Of a DNA stretch of 54,935 nucleotides, positions 49,043 to 54,935 are shown piece after piece. The notes beneath the pieces are model-generated. The model was not told where the DNA came from and ran no database searches. It saw only the letters and a list, made by a program, of their open reading frames with translations. Both the position numbers and the translations under genes were made by a program. Location of the stretch: the NCBI RefSeq assembly GCF_013302895.1, contig NZ_VJOK01000001.1:2048049-2102983 (forward strand), read 5' to 3'. The DNA comes from Streptomyces albus subsp. chlorinus (GTDB taxonomy: Bacteria; Actinomycetota; Actinomycetes; Streptomycetales; Streptomycetaceae). Every line of letters begins with the position of its first letter. Position 1 is the first letter of the stretch.

Positions 49043-49654
49043 ATGGCGAAGCTGACACTGACCACCATGCTCACGCTCGACGGCGTGATGCAGGGGCCCG
49101 GCGGCCCCGAGGAGGACACCCGGGACGGTTTCGACCTCGGCGGCTGGGTGGTGCCCTACGCCGACAAGGGCATGGGCGACCACATCGGCAGGTGGTTCGA
49201 GCGGGCGGGCGCCTTCCTGCTGGGGCGGCACACCTACGACATCTTCGCGGCGTACTGGCCCGAGGTCGGCGACGAGGCGGACCCGGTGATCGCCGGGCGG
49301 CTGAACGGGCTGCCCAAGTACGTCGCCTCCACGACGCTGGAGCACGCCGACTGGCAGCACACCACGGTGCTGGGCGGCGACGTGGCGGAGGCCGTGCGCG
49401 AGCTGAAGGAGCGGCCCGGTGGCGAGCTGCAGATCCACGGCAGCGGCGTACTGGCCCGGTCGCTGATGGCGCACGACCTCATCGACGAGTACCGGCTGCT
49501 GGTGTATCCGGTGGTACTGGGCAAGGGCCGCCGGCTTTTCGCGCGGGGCGGGCTTCCCACGGCGCTGCGCCTCACCGACTCCGACGCCCTCCCTTCCGGC
49601 GTGATGATGCAGACCTACGTCCCGGCGGGACGGGCGACGTTCGGCTCCTTCTGA
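49043..49654 (+). CDS. Dihydrofolate reductase family protein (RibD C-terminal-like)
   Basis: A 203-residue single-domain reductase-like protein: KLTLTTMLTLDGVMQGPGG, FLLGRHTYDIFAAYWP, IHGSGVLARSLMAHDLIDEY and YPVVLGKGRRLF. These mark the YyaP/RibD-C type rather than true FolA. It likely uses NADPH or a flavin-type substrate; the real substrate is unknown. GGAGACGAGGA precedes the ATG. Confidence 0.92.
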   Translation: MAKLTLTTMLTLDGVMQGPGGPEEDTRDGFDLGGWVVPYADKGMGDHIGRWFERAGAFLLGRHTYDIFAAYWPEVGDEADPVIAGRLNGLPKYVASTTLEHADWQHTTVLGGDVAEAVRELKERPGGELQIHGSGVLARSLMAHDLIDEYRLLVYPVVLGKGRRLFARGGLPTALRLTDSDALPSGVMMQTYVPAGRATFGSF

Positions 49655-49723
49655 GCGGTGCCGGGCGGCGCCCGGACCGGCGGCCGGGCCGCACGTCGGC
49701 CCCGCCGGGACCGCCGGCCCCGG

Positions 49724-50245
49724 TCAGCGGCCCGTGGCGCCGTCGGTCTGCTCGCGCAGGATGTCGGCGTGGCCGGCGTGCCGGCCCGTCTCCTCGATCA
49801 TGTGGACGAGGATCCAGCGCATCGTCGGCGCGGTGGTGGCGTCCCGGCGCAGGGAGCGGACACCGGGGCGGGCGAGGTCCTCGCAGCCGGCGATGATTTC
49901 GTCGGAGTGGCGGATCGCCTCCTGATAGGCGGCGATCAGCGACGCGCCGGTCTCCCCCTCCGCGGGGGGCACCTCGTCGTCGAGGGGGTGCTCGCCGCCG
50001 TCCCCCGCGTACGCCCACACGAACCAGTTGTGCTCCACCCGCGTCAGGTGCTTGATCAGTCCCAGCAGGCTGGTGCCCGACGGAACGCCCGGTGTCCTGC
50101 CCACCTCGTCGGTGAGCCCCGCGGCCTTCGCGATCACCGCCTCCCGCAGATACCCCAGGATGGCGGTGAGCGTCTCCTTCTCACCGCCCGCCACCTCCGG
50201 CGGCCGTACGTCTCCCCGTGCGGAAAAACCGGTCACATCAGTCAT
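49724..50245 (-). CDS. DinB family protein (mycothiol-dependent enzyme-like, DUF664)
   Basis: A 173-residue four-helix-bundle protein with the histidine triad of DinB proteins (LIKHLTRVEHNWFVW near 75, and HMIEETGRHAGHADILREQ near 150). In actinobacteria many act as metal- and mycothiol-dependent transferases. The ATG at 50245 lies 7 nt after TACAGT (leaderless). The last residues are within 70 bp of the convergent reductase gene. Confidence 0.92.
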   Translation of the reverse strand: MTDVTGFSARGDVRPPEVAGGEKETLTAILGYLREAVIAKAAGLTDEVGRTPGVPSGTSLLGLIKHLTRVEHNWFVWAYAGDGGEHPLDDEVPPAEGETGASLIAAYQEAIRHSDEIIAGCEDLARPGVRSLRRDATTAPTMRWILVHMIEETGRHAGHADILREQTDGATGR

Positions 50246-50252
50246 GCCGCCG

Positions 50253-50258
50253 ACTGTA
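50253..50258 (-). promoter_or_regulatory. -10 box TACAGT of a leaderless promoter (DinB gene)
   Basis: TACAGT on the minus strand sits seven nucleotides before the ATG at 50245. Confidence 0.5.
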
Positions 50259-50454
50259 ACCACAATCGGCTGGCGCCCGCCCACAGCTACTGGTTGGCTT
50301 CACGAGTGATCCCCTCCCCCGCCGCCCGCCCCTCCGTCCGTCCCGCCGCGTGCCGTGCCGCCCTTCACGGGGGCCGGCCGGGGAGCGGGAGCGTCCCCCG
50401 CGCCCGCCCGTCCCCGTCCCGCCCGGACGGGACGCGGCGGCGGGACGTGCGGGC

Positions 50455-51948
50455 ATGAGGGGGGCGGGGACGCGCGCGGCGGCGGACCCCCTCGGCGGGG
50501 CGTGGACCGCGCTCGGCCGGGGGCTGGACGGGGTGCTGCTGCGGCCCGGGGACCGGGACTTCACCACCGCCCGCAAGCTGTTCAGCCCCCGGTTCGACGC
50601 GGTCCGCCCCGCGGCCGTCGCCTACTGCGCGGGGCCCGGCGACGTGGGTGAGTGCCTGACCTTCGCCCGGCGGCACGGGGTCCCCGTGGCCGTCCGCAGC
50701 GGAGGCCACTCCTCCACGGGCTGGTCGAGCGGCACGGGCCGGCTCGTCATCGACGTGCAGAAGATGGCGTCGGTCCGGGCCTCGGGGCGCACCGCCACGG
50801 TCGGCGCCGGGGCCAAACTCATCGACGTCCACGCCGCGTTGGCGGCCTACAAGCGGACGATCCCGGCGGGGTCCTCGCCCACGGTCGGCGTCTCCGGGCT
50901 GGCGCTGGGCGGCGGCATCGGGGCGGTGGCGCGCGCCTACGGGCTCACCTGCGACAGCCTCACCGGCGCCACCGTCGTCACCGCCGACGGCCGGGTGCGC
51001 GAGGCGGCCGAGGACGGCGACGCCGAGCTGCTGTGGGCGCTGCGCGGCGCGGGAGGCGGCAACTTCGGCGTCGTCACCTCCCTGGACTTCCGCACCCATG
51101 TGGCCCCCTCCTGCCTGACGTTCTTCCTGTCCTGGCCGTGGTCGCGGGCGGCGGAGGTGGTGCGGGAGTGGCAGCGGTGGGCGCCGGTGGCGCCCGAGGA
51201 GATCTGGGCGCACCTGCGGCTGTCGGCCCCGGCGGGGGGACGGCCCGGCAGCGTGCGGATGGGCGGGCTGTCGCTGGGGGCACGCCGCGAGCTGGAGAAC
51301 CACCTCGACCGGCTGGCCGGCCGCGTCAGCGCGCCCGCCGCCGCCCTGCGGCCCGGCGGGCCCCCGGCGGACGTCAGCGTGCGCAAGCACACGTTCCTGG
51401 ACGCGATGAAGGTGCTCGGCGGCGTCTCCGGCTGGACCCTGGCCCAGGCCCACCAGCGGGGCACCCTGCCGGGCCGTACCAAGCGGGGCAGGGTCGCCCG
51501 CGAGTCGTACGCGGCCCGCACCGACTTCTACACCCGCTCGCTGCCCGCGAACGGGATACAGGCCCTCCTCGCCCGCGTGGAGCGGCTGGCCGCCCTGCGC
51601 GGCGGCGGGGCCGGCGGTGTGGCGCTGGACGCGCTGGGCGGTGCGGCCGGCCGGCCCCGGCCCGACGCCACCGCGTTCGTGCACCGCGACGCGCGCTTCC
51701 TGGCGCAGTACACCGTCTCCTGGCCCCACGCGGCGGACGCGCAGACCGTGGCGGGGCACCGCGGCTGGCTGGACGCCACCCACGCGGCGATGCGCCCGTG
51801 GGCCAGCGGCTTCGCCTACCAGAACTATCCGGACCCGGCGCTGTGCGACTGGCGGCACGCCTACTACGGCGCCAACGCCGAGCGGCTGGCCAAGGTCAAG
51901 GCGGTGTACGACCCCGACCGCGTCTTCGCCTTCCCGCACGCGGTCTGA
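50455..51948 (+). CDS. FAD-binding oxidoreductase, berberine-bridge/GOOX type
   Basis: A 497-residue flavoenzyme. The FAD domain has VAVRSGGHSSTGWSS, where the histidine is the usual covalent flavin site, then SSPTVGVSGLALGGGIG, YGLTCDSLTGATVV and GAGGGNFGVVTSLDF. The substrate domain follows, and the BBE C-terminus YQNYPDPALCDWRHAYYG closes it. Oxidises sugars, alcohols or natural-product intermediates. The ATG at 50455 is uncertain: a GTG at 50350 would add 35 residues of Pro/Arg-rich sequence. No clear Tat signal is seen from either. Confidence 0.9.
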   Translation: MRGAGTRAAADPLGGAWTALGRGLDGVLLRPGDRDFTTARKLFSPRFDAVRPAAVAYCAGPGDVGECLTFARRHGVPVAVRSGGHSSTGWSSGTGRLVIDVQKMASVRASGRTATVGAGAKLIDVHAALAAYKRTIPAGSSPTVGVSGLALGGGIGAVARAYGLTCDSLTGATVVTADGRVREAAEDGDAELLWALRGAGGGNFGVVTSLDFRTHVAPSCLTFFLSWPWSRAAEVVREWQRWAPVAPEEIWAHLRLSAPAGGRPGSVRMGGLSLGARRELENHLDRLAGRVSAPAAALRPGGPPADVSVRKHTFLDAMKVLGGVSGWTLAQAHQRGTLPGRTKRGRVARESYAARTDFYTRSLPANGIQALLARVERLAALRGGGAGGVALDALGGAAGRPRPDATAFVHRDARFLAQYTVSWPHAADAQTVAGHRGWLDATHAAMRPWASGFAYQNYPDPALCDWRHAYYGANAERLAKVKAVYDPDRVFAFPHAV

Positions 51949-52031
51949 CCGGCCCGGCCTCGTACCCTGGCCCTCGCACCATCGCCGTCCTCCCCGGCTG
52001 CGGGCCGGGGCGCCCCCGAAGGAGAAGAGCC

Positions 52032-52847
52032 GTGCTCGTGCTGCTGCCGCCGTCCGAGGGAAAGGCCGAGGGCGGGCAGGGCCGCCCGCTGGACCTGGAG
52101 GCGCTCTCGCTGCCGCGGCTGGCACCCGCGCGGGAGACGGTGCTGGACGAGCTGGTCTCCCTCTGCCGCGCCGACGAGGAGAAGGCCCGGGAGGTGCTGG
52201 GGCTCAGCCAGGGGCTGCGCGGCGAGGTCGCCAAGAACGCCGGGCTGCGCACCGCCCCGGCCCGGCCCGCGGGCGAGATCTACACCGGGGTGCTCTACGA
52301 CGCCCTGGACCTGGCCGGCCTCGCTCCCGCCGCCCGGCGCCGCGCCGCCCGCTCGCTGCTGGTCTTCTCCGCGCTGTGGGGCTCCGTCGGGATCGAGGAC
52401 CGCATCCCGTCCTACCGGCTCTCCGGCGGGGTGAAACTGCCGGGCACGGGCCCGCTGGGCCGCTACTGGCGCGGCCCGCTGGAGTCGGCGCTGCCCGGGG
52501 CGGCGGGCGACGGGCTGGTGCTGGACCTGCGCTCGTCGGCGTACGCGGCCATGTGGAAGCCCAAGGGCGAGCCGGCACGGCGCACGGTGACCGTGCGGGT
52601 GCTCCAGTCGACGGTGGTGGACGGCGTGGAGAAGCGGTCCGTCGTCAGCCACTTCAACAAGGCCACCAAGGGCCGCCTCGTCCGGGCACTGCTGGAGGCG
52701 GGCGCCGACCCGGCGACCCCGGCGGAACTGGCCGCGGCGCTGCGGGACCTCGGCTTCACCGTGGAGGGGGACGAGGCCGGCCGGGAGAGCGGCGCCGGGG
52801 CGAAGCCGAAGGCGACGGCGCTCGACGTGGTGGTGACGGAGCTGTAG
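52032..52847 (+). CDS. yaaA: Peroxide stress protein YaaA
   Basis: A 271-residue UPF0246/DUF328 protein: MLVLLPPSEGKAEGG with the lysine of PPSEGK, then SALWGSVGIEDRIPSYRLS, DLRSSAYAAMWKP and VVSHFNKATKGRL. In E. coli YaaA lowers free iron during peroxide stress and its fold binds DNA. GTG 52032 starts directly at the family N-terminus with GGAGAAGAG upstream. Stand-alone gene 83 bp after the FAD oxidoreductase. Confidence 0.93.
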   Translation: MLVLLPPSEGKAEGGQGRPLDLEALSLPRLAPARETVLDELVSLCRADEEKAREVLGLSQGLRGEVAKNAGLRTAPARPAGEIYTGVLYDALDLAGLAPAARRRAARSLLVFSALWGSVGIEDRIPSYRLSGGVKLPGTGPLGRYWRGPLESALPGAAGDGLVLDLRSSAYAAMWKPKGEPARRTVTVRVLQSTVVDGVEKRSVVSHFNKATKGRLVRALLEAGADPATPAELAAALRDLGFTVEGDEAGRESGAGAKPKATALDVVVTEL

Positions 52848-52864
52848 GGCGGCGGGCCGCTATT

Positions 52865-52896
52865 GCACTCTCCGCAACGCCTGTTGCGGAGAGTGC
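52865..52896. promoter_or_regulatory. Perfect 14-bp inverted repeat before eda (operator or hairpin)
   Basis: GCACTCTCCGCAAC (52865-52878) and its inverse GTTGCGGAGAGTGC (52883-52896) flank 4 bp. It ends 22 bp before the eda start. It could be a repressor operator for eda, the yaaA terminator, or both. Confidence 0.6.
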
Positions 52897-52918
52897 GCGG
52901 GGCGGGCAGCATACGGGC

Positions 52919-53560
52919 ATGAGCCCCGCCACACCCCCCGCCTCCGTTCTCGATCTCGCCCCCGTCATCCCGGTCGTCGTCCTGGACGACGCCCGGGACG
53001 CCGTACCGCTGGCGCGGGCGCTGGTGGACGGCGGGCTCCCCGCGATCGAGGTGACGCTGCGCACCGGGGCCGCCCCCGACGCGATCCGGGCGATCGCCCG
53101 CCAGGTCCCGCAGGCCGTGGTCGGCGCGGGCACCGTGCTCACCCCCGCGCACGTGCACACCGCCGTGGAGGCGGGCGCCCGCTTCCTCGTCAGCCCCGGC
53201 TGGACCGACACCCTGCTGGACGCCATGCGTGCCTCGGGGGTGCCGTTCCTGCCGGGCGTCTCCACCGCCTCGGAGGTGGTCGCGCTGCTGGAGCGCGGGG
53301 TGACGCGGATGAAGTTCTTCCCCGCCGAGGCCGCCGGCGGCACCGCCTACCTCTCCGCACTGGCCTCCCCCCTCCCGCAGGCCCGCTTCTGCCCCACCGG
53401 CGGCGTCTCCGCCGCCAACGCCGCCTCCTACCTGGCCCTGCCCAACGTCGCCTGCGTGGGCGGCACATGGATGCTCCCGTCCGACGCCCTCGCGGCCAAG
53501 GACTGGGACCGGGTGCGCACACTGGCGGCCGAGGCGGCGGCGGTCCGGTCCGCTCGGTAG
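52919..53560 (+). CDS. eda: KDPG/KHG aldolase
   Basis: A 213-residue class I aldolase that cleaves 2-keto-3-deoxy-6-phosphogluconate (and 4-hydroxy-2-oxoglutarate). Glu44 and Arg48 (AIEVTLRTGA) and the Schiff-base Lys132 (RMKFFPAEAAGG) are present, with SPGWTDTLLDA and FCPTGGVSAANAASYL completing the barrel. It is unlinked to a kdgK or edd gene here. The palindrome upstream suggests substrate-specific repression. Confidence 0.94.
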   Translation: MSPATPPASVLDLAPVIPVVVLDDARDAVPLARALVDGGLPAIEVTLRTGAAPDAIRAIARQVPQAVVGAGTVLTPAHVHTAVEAGARFLVSPGWTDTLLDAMRASGVPFLPGVSTASEVVALLERGVTRMKFFPAEAAGGTAYLSALASPLPQARFCPTGGVSAANAASYLALPNVACVGGTWMLPSDALAAKDWDRVRTLAAEAAAVRSAR

Positions 53561-53563
53561 GTT
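53558..53563 (+). promoter_or_regulatory. -10 box TAGGTT over the eda stop codon
   Basis: TAGGTT sits six nucleotides before the ATG at 53570 and shares TAG with the eda stop, giving a leaderless start for the next gene. Confidence 0.4.
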
Positions 53564-53569
53564 GCCTCC

Positions 53570-54082
53570 ATGGCAACGCATGAGACGCACGGGGGACTCG
53601 GGGCGGTATGCCCCGCGTGCGGCGGTAGCGGGTCCCGCCCGGTCTCCGAAGCGCGGAGCGGCAAGGGCGCCCTGCGCAAGGGCCTGTCGTCCCGCCTGGC
53701 CAAAGGGCCGGAGAAGAGCGGTGACGGCTGCGTCCACTTCCTGGAGGGCATGGTCCTCACCGGAATCGGCCTCGCCCTCGCCTGGACCGGCCGGCAACAG
53801 GACAAGCCCCTCTGCCTCGTGGGCGGAATCGCCCTCGCGGTGCTGTGCTTCGCCGGCACGATCGCCGTCGTCCGCGGCGACCGCCGCGAACGGGACGCGG
53901 AATCCGCCGGCGAGGAGCGGGCGTCCCGGGTGTGGGACCCCGCGCACTACTGCTACGGATGCGAGGCCGTCTTCTGTCCCGGCGGCGTGCCGTGGGAAGG
54001 GGTGCTGACCCCCGAGCGGTTCAGGGAGTTCGTGTGGACGGAGGGCGGCTACGCCGACCAGTTGCCCTCGTCCGGGCACTGA
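53570..54082 (+). CDS. Zinc-ribbon membrane protein, unknown function
   Basis: A 170-residue protein. An N-terminal half zinc ribbon CPACGGSGS (Cys14, Cys17) is followed by a basic segment, two TM helices (about 57-75 and 80-100) and a C-terminal domain with CYGCEAVFCPGG, which could complete a four-cysteine metal site on the cytoplasmic face. The pattern is seen in uncharacterised streptomycete proteins. The ATG at 53570 lies 6 nt after a -10 box. Confidence 0.82.
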   Translation: MATHETHGGLGAVCPACGGSGSRPVSEARSGKGALRKGLSSRLAKGPEKSGDGCVHFLEGMVLTGIGLALAWTGRQQDKPLCLVGGIALAVLCFAGTIAVVRGDRRERDAESAGEERASRVWDPAHYCYGCEAVFCPGGVPWEGVLTPERFREFVWTEGGYADQLPSSGH

Positions 54083-54440
54083 GGCCCGCGCCCCGGGCGC
54101 CCCTTGCCGCCGGCTGCGTGTCGCGGGCACCTCTTCCGGCGACCGCGCGTCGCCGGGCACCCCTGGCCGCCGCAGCGGTGGTGAGCCACGACGGTGGCGA
54201 CCGGCGGTCGGGCGACGGGGCGACGGGGTAACCCCTGGCAACCGGCGACCGGCTCTGCCCGTCGGGGATGCCGCCGGACCCTCGCCGTGGTGGCCGCTCG
54301 CCGTCGCGGCGGGAAAGGGTTCGGAGGCGGGAAAAGTCCGGTGACGGGAAAGGGTTCAACGCGGGGACGCGTTCAGCGCGGGGACGCGTCCAGCACCGGG
54401 ACGCATCCAGCCTGGGGACGCGTCCAGCCTGGGGACGCGT
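54083..54440. other. Repeat-rich spacer between convergent genes
   Basis: Left part: GC-rich short repeats of CGGGCACC and GGCGACGGGG type (54083-54240) with no gene. Right part: the 17-bp tandem array starting at 54361. Confidence 0.6.
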
Positions 54441-54445
54441 TCAGC
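54361..54445. repeat. Five 17-bp tandem repeats ending in a stop codon
   Basis: Units GCGGGGACGCGTTCAGC start at 54361, 54378, 54395, 54412 and 54429, differing at two to four positions. The last contains the TGA (54441-54443, minus strand) of the RNase H/acid phosphatase gene. Confidence 0.95.
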
Positions 54446-54935
54446 GCAGGTGGGCGGTGTCGTTCAGGAGGCGCAGGGACGCGTTGCCGTCGGCGTAGTA
54501 GGCGACGGCCGACAGGGATGCCGCGGCGAGTTCCATGCGGAAGAGAGCCTCGGGCGGGGCACCGAGGGCGAGCCGGACCAGCGTCTTGATCGGCGTCACG
54601 TGCGTGACGACCAGGAGGGTGCGGCCGGCGTGGCGGGTCAGCAGCCTGTCGCGGGCCCGGACGACGCGCCGGGTGACCTCCTCGAAGGACTCGCCCCCTC
54701 CCGTGGGCCGGGCGGAGGTGGAGCCGAGCCAGGTCTCCAGGTCCTCCGGGTGGCGTTCGCGGACCTCGGCGAAGGTGAGGCCCTCCCAGGCGCCGAAGTC
54801 CGTCTCGCGGAGCCCTTCCTCGGTGCGGACGTCCAGGCCGAGGCGGCCCGCGACCGCGGCGGCCGTCTCCTGGCAGCGGCGCAGCGGCGAGGCGACGACG
54901 GCCTGGACGGTGCCGCGTGCCGCCAGCGCCTCGGC
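54441..54935 (-). CDS. C-terminal phosphatase domain, RNase H/acid phosphatase type (N-terminus off the right edge)
   Basis: The last 164 residues of a histidine-phosphatase domain: VVASPLRRCQETAAAVAGRL, the acidic GAWEGLTFAEV, and VVTHVTPIKTLVRLAL with the second catalytic histidine. It ends LRLLNDTAHLR. The VTHVTPIKT and NDT..HLR ending match the actinobacterial bifunctional RNase H/acid phosphatase (RnhA-CobC fusion). The RNase H part and the RHG motif lie outside the window, so a plain CobC-like phosphatase remains possible. The stop codon lies in a 17-bp tandem repeat. Confidence 0.85.
   Translation of the reverse strand, partial: AEALAARGTVQAVVASPLRRCQETAAAVAGRLGLDVRTEEGLRETDFGAWEGLTFAEVRERHPEDLETWLGSTSARPTGGGESFEEVTRRVVRARDRLLTRHAGRTLLVVTHVTPIKTLVRLALGAPPEALFRMELAAASLSAVAYYADGNASLRLLNDTAHLR

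Noticed and set aside
50365..52125. A 586-codon minus-strand frame opposite the FAD oxidoreductase and yaaA
   Set aside because: Antisense shadow of two well-supported genes.

Overview
The window is chromosomal DNA from a streptomycete, most likely Streptomyces. It has very high GC, near-saturated G/C at third codon positions and frequent GTG starts. It carries families typical of the genus: the DUF6243 small protein, an F420 reductase, DUF6571, a bifunctional DNA primase/polymerase-type protein, an NHLM peptide exporter, and a type A RNase P RNA. Most genes are short transcription units of housekeeping or accessory function. There is no phage, insertion sequence or CRISPR array.

Region by region: 1-2.9 kb holds a LysR regulator (cut by the left edge) divergent from an EamA exporter, then a site-2 protease. 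3-5.3 kb holds a small membrane protein, a 14-TM drug exporter and a repeat-filled spacer. 5.3-10.5 kb (minus strand) holds a frameshifted lipoprotein, an F420:NADPH oxidoreductase, and a three-gene unit (helical WXG100-like protein, DUF6571 protein, lipoprotein) behind a strong, apparently regulated promoter. 10.5-12.6 kb holds an rRNA/tRNA methyltransferase and a sialidase.

13.08-19.43 kb is the most distinctive locus. It has a 64-residue double-glycine leader peptide whose core has no cysteine, two hairpins that could act as terminator or attenuator, then an HlyD-type adaptor, a C39 peptidase/ABC exporter and a second ABC exporter (NHLM/NHLP type). No modification enzyme is present. 19.5-25.2 kb is a sugar-type ABC importer (binding lipoprotein and two permeases, no ATPase) with a DeoR-type regulator and a hydroxyacid dehydrogenase. 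Identical 15-bp sites lie in front of the regulator and of the importer.

25-31.8 kb holds an MFS protein, map, an iron-box-controlled heme oxygenase, rtcB, a MerR regulator and an SDR. 32-38.8 kb holds a lipoprotein, a frameshifted primase-like gene, a secreted phosphodiesterase, a TetR/DUF6243 divergent pair with three operators, ddaH, a decayed ECF41-type sigma factor and its likely partner, a carboxymuconolactone decarboxylase. 38.8-45 kb holds an Rsm22-like methyltransferase, a serine hydrolase, a Bcr/CflA exporter, a frameshifted SDR, PhzF and rnpB. 45.3-46.4 kb holds an Erm rRNA methyltransferase preceded by a leaderless Ala-Cys-rich leader peptide and a hairpin. The right end holds a Q/P-rich secreted protein, a radical SAM protein with unusual cysteine spacing, reductase, DinB, FAD-oxidoreductase, yaaA and eda genes, a zinc-ribbon membrane protein, and the 3' end of an RNase H/acid phosphatase.

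Three themes run through the window. Many -10 boxes (TANNNT) sit 6-8 nt before a start codon, suggesting leaderless mRNAs. Short tandem repeats with a different unit at each locus fill spacers, several of them beginning in the stop codon of a gene. Three otherwise good genes carry single small frameshifts, two of them in G/C homopolymers.
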